The position numbers and the translations under genes were made by a program. The notes below the pieces were generated by a model that saw only the letters and a list, made by a program, of their open reading frames with translations, had not been told where the DNA came from and did not search any database. From a bacterium (lineage in GTDB: Bacteria; Planctomycetota; J058; JAJDCP01), in the NCBI GenBank assembly GCA_030428695.1, contig JAUIEM010000384.1, positions 1-9,681 of the forward strand: 9,681 nt of DNA. The letters are read 5' to 3'. Positions 5,459-9,681 of this stretch are shown here, one piece after another (the stretch's first letter is position 1; the number at the start of each line of letters is the position of its first letter).

Positions 5459-7489
5459 TCATATCTGTGTCACGCGATTGTCACGGCGACGGCGGAGGGA
5501 CCAGGCGAACAACCCGACCGCGACGACGCAGACCACGTGCACGAAGACGTTGCCGTGGCGGGTGTAGAAGCTCTCCACCCGGGAGGTCATCACCGGCAGC
5601 ACCAGTGTGCCCTCGACCCCGTAACGTTCGCCTGCGACATCGATGTCGGTGCGTCTTCCGGATGCGTCATAAAAGGAAGTACATCCAGTGTTGACCACCC
5701 GGGCGATCGCGCGCCTGCCCTCGATCGCCCGGAAGGCGGTCGCCTCGAGCATCATCTGCGGGTTGGTCGTGCCCTCGAACCAGGCGTCGTTCGACACGCT
5801 GACCATGAAGTCGGCGTCCGCCCGCCACAGCTTGGCCATGTCCTCCGGGAACACGGTGTCCCAGCAGATCGACGGCGCCATGCCCCAGGTCTCGCCCGTC
5901 GCCTTCGCCCGGATCGGCATCACGACCGCCCCCTCTCCCTCCCGGTAGTGCGTGAAGCCCGGCGGCACGAGGTTGCCGAGCAGCGAGAACATCCACGGCC
6001 AGGTGTCCTGGAAGGGCCGGTACTCGCTCATCGGCACCGGGCAGAGCTTGTCGTAGCGGCCGAGCAGCGCGCCGTCGGTGTCCATCAGGAAGGCGCTGTT
6101 GTGGGCGTCGTAGTCGACCCCGTTCTCGAGCTCGCGGAGGTCGAAGTACATCTCCCGCACCTCGCGGTACCAGTCCTCGCTGCCCGGCTCCGCGGTCAGG
6201 CGCGGGCCCTTGAACTCGAAGTGCATCTGTCCGTACAGGAAGGGGCAGTCGAGCAGCACCGCGTACTCGAGCGGGGTCTGACGGCTCATCAGGCCCCAGC
6301 CCGGGAAGGCGACCAGCGGCAGATGGTTGCTCGAGGGCATCGGCAGCAAGGTCTCGGGCCAGCACAGGAGGTCGACGGAGTCGTCGTCGGCCAGGGTGCG
6401 GGTCAGGTCCCCGTACATCTTCAACCGCTCCGAGGCGGTCCAGCCGCGCTCCTTGTCGAGGTCCTTGCGCTGCTGGCTGAGGTTCCCCTGGATCAGCGCC
6501 ACCCGTGGCCCCTCGACCATCGGCACCTCCCCCGGCCCGAGCCGGTACCAGCCGAAGCCGGCCAGGAACACCCCGGCGGCGAGCGGCAGCGCCCAGCTCG
6601 CCGGCCGCAGCGCCGGAGCGAGCACCGCCAGGCCCCGCTTCCAGGCCCGGGTCAGGCACAGCTCGGCGAGGAAGCCGTTGACCGCGAGCACGAAAAAGGA
6701 GACGCCGTACACCGAGGTCAGCTCCGCCACCTGGATCAACCAGAGCTGCGAGGACTGGGTGTAGCCGAGCTGGCAGAGCGGGTACTTGATGAAGAGGAAG
6801 GCCGAGCGCCAGTACTCCTCCGCGACCCAGAACACCGCCGCGAGCAGGCTCAGCGGCAGGCGACTGCGGCGGAAGCCCCGGCGGATGCCGATGCCGAACA
6901 GGCAGGCGTAGGTGCCCTGGAGGAAGGCCGCGCCGCACAGCCCCTCGGGGGCGACGACCTCGATCCAGGTCGAGGTGAACAGGAGGTGCAGGTAGCCGAA
7001 CACCCATGTCAGCACCAGCGCGCGCCGGGTGCGCTCGCGGATCAGGAAGTAGAGCCAGGGGACGAAGCAGACGTAGGCGAGGATGTTCAGGTCGAGGGGC
7101 GGAAAGGCCGCGTGCCCGAGGGCGACCCCGACGGCGATCAGCACCGGGCCGACCCAGAACGGGGTGCGCGAGGGACGGCGCAGGCCCTCGAGCCAGCAGA
7201 ACACGACCAGGCTCGCCGCGCCGAGCAGGGGCAGCCCCCAGGCGAACAGGGGGAGCGCGCCGCCGAGCGCCTCGCGCAGCAGGAACAGGAGGCCGACGGG
7301 CTCGAGCCAGAGGTAGCTTCCGAAGATCAGGCAGGGGAACAGGAACAGGAGGGACAGGCGGTAGAGCCAGCGCTGCTTGCTGCTCAGCGCCGGCTCGGGA
7401 GGCGCGCTCGGCGGCGCTTCCTCCGCTTCCGCCTGCGCCTCCTTCGGCGTCTCGGAGCGGCGGCCCTTCTTGCGTCGCTTGCGGCCCAT
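5459..7489 (-). CDS. lnt: apolipoprotein N-acyltransferase (Lnt-like)
   Basis: Lnt N-acylates the N-terminal cysteine of apolipoproteins in the inner membrane, the last step of lipoprotein maturation, using a phospholipid acyl donor. This protein has 676 residues, against about 510 in E. coli. A charged, Pro/Glu-rich cytoplasmic tail (1-40) precedes about eight hydrophobic segments between 43 and 316. A nitrilase-fold domain follows (about 327-635), then a final membrane segment (647-664). The Glu-Lys-Cys triad is present: Glu379 in CWPET, Lys481 in YDKLCPVP, Cys542 in SICWDTVFPE. Glu489 in SEYRPF matches a conserved loop residue. The downstream NDAWFEGTTNP and RAIEGRRAIARVVNTG blocks are typical. 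Two oddities are an insertion of roughly 60-70 residues between Glu379 and Lys481, and Trp-Asp after the Cys where E. coli has Tyr-Glu. The start at ATG 7489, with GGAGG (7499-7495), follows the epimerase stop by one base. Confidence 0.85.
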   Translation of the reverse strand: MGRKRRKKGRRSETPKEAQAEAEEAPPSAPPEPALSSKQRWLYRLSLLFLFPCLIFGSYLWLEPVGLLFLLREALGGALPLFAWGLPLLGAASLVVFCWLEGLRRPSRTPFWVGPVLIAVGVALGHAAFPPLDLNILAYVCFVPWLYFLIRERTRRALVLTWVFGYLHLLFTSTWIEVVAPEGLCGAAFLQGTYACLFGIGIRRGFRRSRLPLSLLAAVFWVAEEYWRSAFLFIKYPLCQLGYTQSSQLWLIQVAELTSVYGVSFFVLAVNGFLAELCLTRAWKRGLAVLAPALRPASWALPLAAGVFLAGFGWYRLGPGEVPMVEGPRVALIQGNLSQQRKDLDKERGWTASERLKMYGDLTRTLADDDSVDLLCWPETLLPMPSSNHLPLVAFPGWGLMSRQTPLEYAVLLDCPFLYGQMHFEFKGPRLTAEPGSEDWYREVREMYFDLRELENGVDYDAHNSAFLMDTDGALLGRYDKLCPVPMSEYRPFQDTWPWMFSLLGNLVPPGFTHYREGEGAVVMPIRAKATGETWGMAPSICWDTVFPEDMAKLWRADADFMVSVSNDAWFEGTTNPQMMLEATAFRAIEGRRAIARVVNTGCTSFYDASGRRTDIDVAGERYGVEGTLVLPVMTSRVESFYTRHGNVFVHVVCVVAVGLFAWSLRRRRDNRVTQI

Positions 7490-7490
7490 C

Positions 7491-8447
7491 TCAGCCTCCG
7501 TCACACAGCTCGGCGATGATGCCCGCGAGGTCGTAGCGCGGCGCGTAGCCGATCTCGGCGGCGATCCGCGACAGGTCGGGCACGCGCCGCACGATGTCCT
7601 CGAAGCCCGCCCCGTAGACCTGTTCGTAGGACACGTGCTCGATCGCCGCCGCCGGATCGACCGCGTCGCGCACCCGCTCGGCCAGGCGCTGGATGCTGAC
7701 CTCCTCGGGGTTGCCGACGTTGAACACGCGTCCCGCGGCGCTCTCCCGGCCACACAGCCGGTCGAGCGCCTCGACGATATCGCGCACGTGGGCGAAGCAG
7801 CGGGTCTGGCTGCCGTCGCCGTAGACCGTCAGCGGGCCGCCGGCCCGGGCCTGGGCGATGAAGCGCGGCAGCACCATGCCGTAGCGGCCGGTCTGGCGCG
7901 GCCCGACCGTGTTGAACAGCCGCGCGATCACCCCCGGCAGGCGGCGCTCGGAGCAGTAGGCGAGGGTCAGGTACTCGTCGACGGCCTTCGAGCAGCCGTA
8001 GCACCAGCGGGCCCGCACGGTCGGGCCGAACACGAGGTCGTCGTCCTCGGCGAAGGGCACCCGGCTGCCCTTGCCGTAGACCTCCGAGGTCGAGGTGAGG
8101 AGGAAGGGGGTGCCGCGCCGCGCCGCCGCCTCGAGCACGACGACCGTGCCCTGGATGTTGGTCTCGAGGGTCTGGACGGGGCTCTCGACGATGCGCTGCA
8201 CGCCGACCGCGGCGGCGAGGTGGAAGACCCGGTCGGCGCAGTCGACCTCGCGGGCGATCAGGTCCTCGTCGAGGGCGCTGCCGAGGCGGAAGCGGAAGGC
8301 CGGATGCGCGGCGATGCCCTCGAGGTTCCGGTAGCTGCCGGTCGACAGGTCATCGAGGGCGACGACGGCCTCGCCCTGTTCGAGCAGCCACTCGCACAGG
8401 TGGCTGCCGATGAAGCCCGCTCCGCCGGTGATCAGGTTCCTGCGCAA
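7491..8447 (-). CDS. NAD-dependent nucleotide-sugar epimerase/dehydratase (extended SDR)
   Basis: A 318-residue extended short-chain dehydrogenase/reductase. It shows the NAD-binding Rossmann motif G8-G-A-G11-F-I-G14, an acidic residue Asp32 after the second strand (LDDLSTG), a SEVYG block (121-125), the catalytic pair Tyr150 and Lys154 (YGCSK), and LFNTVGPRQTGRYGM plus TVYGDGSQTRCF in the substrate-binding half. Such enzymes interconvert or dehydrate NDP-sugars for surface polysaccharide. UDP-glucose 4-epimerase, UDP-glucuronate decarboxylase and 4,6-dehydratase relatives are hard to separate by eye, so no symbol is given. The start is a TTG at 8447-8445. The beta-strand of the Rossmann fold begins four residues in, GGAG lies seven bases upstream, and no ATG or GTG is suitably placed. 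The gene lies 43 bases after glyA and one base before the lnt-like gene, so all three probably share a transcript. Confidence 0.9.
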   Translation of the reverse strand: MRRNLITGGAGFIGSHLCEWLLEQGEAVVALDDLSTGSYRNLEGIAAHPAFRFRLGSALDEDLIAREVDCADRVFHLAAAVGVQRIVESPVQTLETNIQGTVVVLEAAARRGTPFLLTSTSEVYGKGSRVPFAEDDDLVFGPTVRARWCYGCSKAVDEYLTLAYCSERRLPGVIARLFNTVGPRQTGRYGMVLPRFIAQARAGGPLTVYGDGSQTRCFAHVRDIVEALDRLCGRESAAGRVFNVGNPEEVSIQRLAERVRDAVDPAAAIEHVSYEQVYGAGFEDIVRRVPDLSRIAAEIGYAPRYDLAGIIAELCDGG

Positions 8448-8451
8448 GGAG

Positions 8452-8464
8452 CTTCTCCGAGAAG
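8452..8464 (-). promoter_or_regulatory. ribosome-binding region of the epimerase gene inside a near-perfect palindrome
   Basis: The GGAG Shine-Dalgarno (8458-8455 on the leftward strand) precedes the TTG start by seven bases. It lies within CTTCTC-G-GAGAAG, a 13-base inverted repeat. The short loop limits the hairpin to about four pairs, but it could partly mask the ribosome site and, with the TTG start, lower translation relative to glyA. Confidence 0.45.
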
Positions 8465-8490
8465 GTCTGCGACGTGGGAAGCGAGCCGGG

Positions 8491-9681
8491 CTACTCGTAG
8501 AAGTCGGGGATCGGGAAGGCCGCGCACAGCTCCCGCACCTCGGCCCGCACGGCGTCGCGCACCCCGTCGTCGCCGAGCGCGCTCAGCACCCGGTCGATCA
8601 GCGCGGCGACCTGCTCCATCTCCGCCGCGCCCATGCCCCGCGAGCTCAGGGTCGGCGTGCCGAGGCGCAGGCCGGAGGTGACGCGGGCGGACTCGGGGTC
8701 GAAGGGGATCAGGTTCATGTTGACGATGATCCCCGCCTCGCCGAGAGCCGCCTCGCAGGCGTTGCCCTTGAGATCCTTGGGCCGCAGGTCGACGAGCATC
8801 AGGTGGTTGTCGGTGCCGCCGGAGACGATGCGGTAACCGCGCGCGTCGAGCGCCGCCGCCAGGGCCCGCGCGTTGTCGCGGATGCGCTCCTGGTAGGGCT
8901 TGAAGGCGGGCTGCAGCGCCTCGCCAAAGGCGACGGCCTTGGCCGCGATCACGTGCATCAGGGGACCGCCCTGCATGCCGGGGAAGACCGCCGACTTCAG
9001 CTTCTTCGCGTACTTCTTCTTCGCGAGGATCATCCCGCCCCGCGGCCCGCGCAGCGTCTTGTGCGTGGTCGTCGTCACGTAGTCGGCCCAGGGCACCGGG
9101 TCCGGGTGGATCTTCGCCGCGACGAGGCCCGCGATATGGGCCATGTCGACGAGCAGCCGCGCCCCGACCTCGTCGGCGATCGCGCGGAAGGGCTCGAAGT
9201 CTATCGCGCGGCTGTAGGCGCTGCCGCCGACCACGAGCAGCTTCGGCTGGACCCGCCGCGCGGCCTCGGCGATCTGCGCGGGGTCCATGCGCTCGGTCTC
9301 CGGATCGACCCCGTAGTGCTCGATGGTGTAGATGCGACCGGCGAGGTTGATCTTGTGCCCGTGGGACAGGTGCCCGCCGTGGTCGAGGGACATCGACAGG
9401 ATCGTGTCGCCGTGCTGCAGATACGACAGGTACACCGCCGCGTTCGCCTGGGTGCCGCTGTGGGGCTGGACGTTGGCGTACTCGGCTCCGAACAGCTCCT
9501 TGGCGCGGTCGATCGCGAGCTGCTCGGCGGTGTCGACATGTTCGCAGCCGCCGTAGTAGCGCTTCCGGGGATAGCCTTCGGCGTACTTGTTGGTCAGGAC
9601 CGAGCCCTGGGCCTCGAGCACGGCGCGCGACACGATGTTTTCGGACGCGATCAGCTCGATCTGATCGCGCTGCCGGCCGAG
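8491..9681 (-). CDS. glyA: serine hydroxymethyltransferase, 5' end beyond window
   Basis: This PLP-dependent cytosolic enzyme converts serine and tetrahydrofolate to glycine and 5,10-methylene-tetrahydrofolate, the main one-carbon source. In the visible 396 residues the reading frame is open to the window edge, beginning [20 protein letters not shown]. This is the canonical N-terminal region, so only roughly 15-25 residues are missing. The GTG at 9633 codes for the internal Val of that motif and is not the start. Other signatures are [36 protein letters not shown] and the PLP-lysine motif [14 protein letters not shown] (Lys208 of the visible part, codon 9060-9058). Total length would be near the family's 410-420. 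The stop TAG is at 8493-8491. It heads the leftward cluster with the epimerase and lnt-like genes. All catalytic motifs look intact. Confidence 0.97.
   Translation of the reverse strand, partial: LGRQRDQIELIASENIVSRAVLEAQGSVLTNKYAEGYPRKRYYGGCEHVDTAEQLAIDRAKELFGAEYANVQPHSGTQANAAVYLSYLQHGDTILSMSLDHGGHLSHGHKINLAGRIYTIEHYGVDPETERMDPAQIAEAARRVQPKLLVVGGSAYSRAIDFEPFRAIADEVGARLLVDMAHIAGLVAAKIHPDPVPWADYVTTTTHKTLRGPRGGMILAKKKYAKKLKSAVFPGMQGGPLMHVIAAKAVAFGEALQPAFKPYQERIRDNARALAAALDARGYRIVSGGTDNHLMLVDLRPKDLKGNACEAALGEAGIIVNMNLIPFDPESARVTSGLRLGTPTLSSRGMGAAEMEQVAALIDRVLSALGDDGVRDAVRAEVRELCAAFPIPDFYE

Noticed and set aside
5453..5475. ACACA/TGTGT inverted repeat at the end of the lnt-like gene as terminator or operator
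   Set aside because: It has five weak pairs around 11 bases, overlaps the stop codon, and has no following T-run.
5537..7519. A 660-codon rightward open frame opposite the lnt-like gene
   Set aside because: Its composition is dominated by Arg, Glu, Gln, Ala and His with no recognisable domain. The opposite strand carries the complete Lnt catalytic triad and membrane segments.
7377..8681. A 434-codon rightward open frame opposite the epimerase gene
   Set aside because: No domain is recognisable, and the opposite strand encodes an intact Rossmann-fold SDR with YxxxK.
8491..9633. GTG at 9633 as the start of glyA
   Set aside because: Upstream codons continue the conserved [11 protein letters not shown] block to the window edge, so the GTG is an internal valine and the gene is cut by the edge.

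Overview
This is a GC-rich chromosomal window from a Gram-negative bacterium with an outer-membrane-type envelope. It encodes a lipoprotein N-acyltransferase homologue, a predicted lipoprotein and an undecaprenyl-diphosphate phosphatase. The coiled-coil protein at 4512-5369 begins with an N-terminal pattern that I associate with proteins of Planctomycetota, so that phylum or a relative is my best guess. It is an inference from memory, not a search result. There are no tRNA or rRNA genes, CRISPR arrays, insertion sequences or prophage signs; this looks like housekeeping and envelope DNA.

Left part (1-3584): the 5' end of a leftward GAF-domain-like gene (1-143) is divergent from rightward uppP (428-1210). 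After a 157-base gap with a candidate promoter comes a large rightward gene (1368-3584). It encodes a putative surface lipoprotein with a Gly-Asn-Ala tandem repeat, a Pro/Thr linker and an alpha/beta-hydrolase domain.

Middle (3585-5369): a leftward TerB-like small protein gene (3707-4066) converges on the hydrolase. Upstream of it is a leftward pair of envelope genes. The first encodes a 285-residue membrane-anchored coiled-coil protein with a C-terminal beta-type domain. The second encodes an 82-residue single-span membrane protein. The pair ends in a good intrinsic terminator at 4181-4214.

Right part (5459-9681): a tight leftward cluster reads glyA (5' end off the window), then an NAD-dependent sugar epimerase/dehydratase, then an lnt-like apolipoprotein N-acyltransferase. 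The last two are separated by one base and are probably translationally coupled.

Functionally the window mixes one-carbon metabolism (glyA), nucleotide-sugar chemistry, lipid-carrier recycling (uppP) and lipoprotein maturation (lnt-like). The least explained element is the coiled-coil plus small membrane protein pair. Its layout of membrane anchor, long coiled coil and beta domain recalls MreC, but it is not recognisably MreC.
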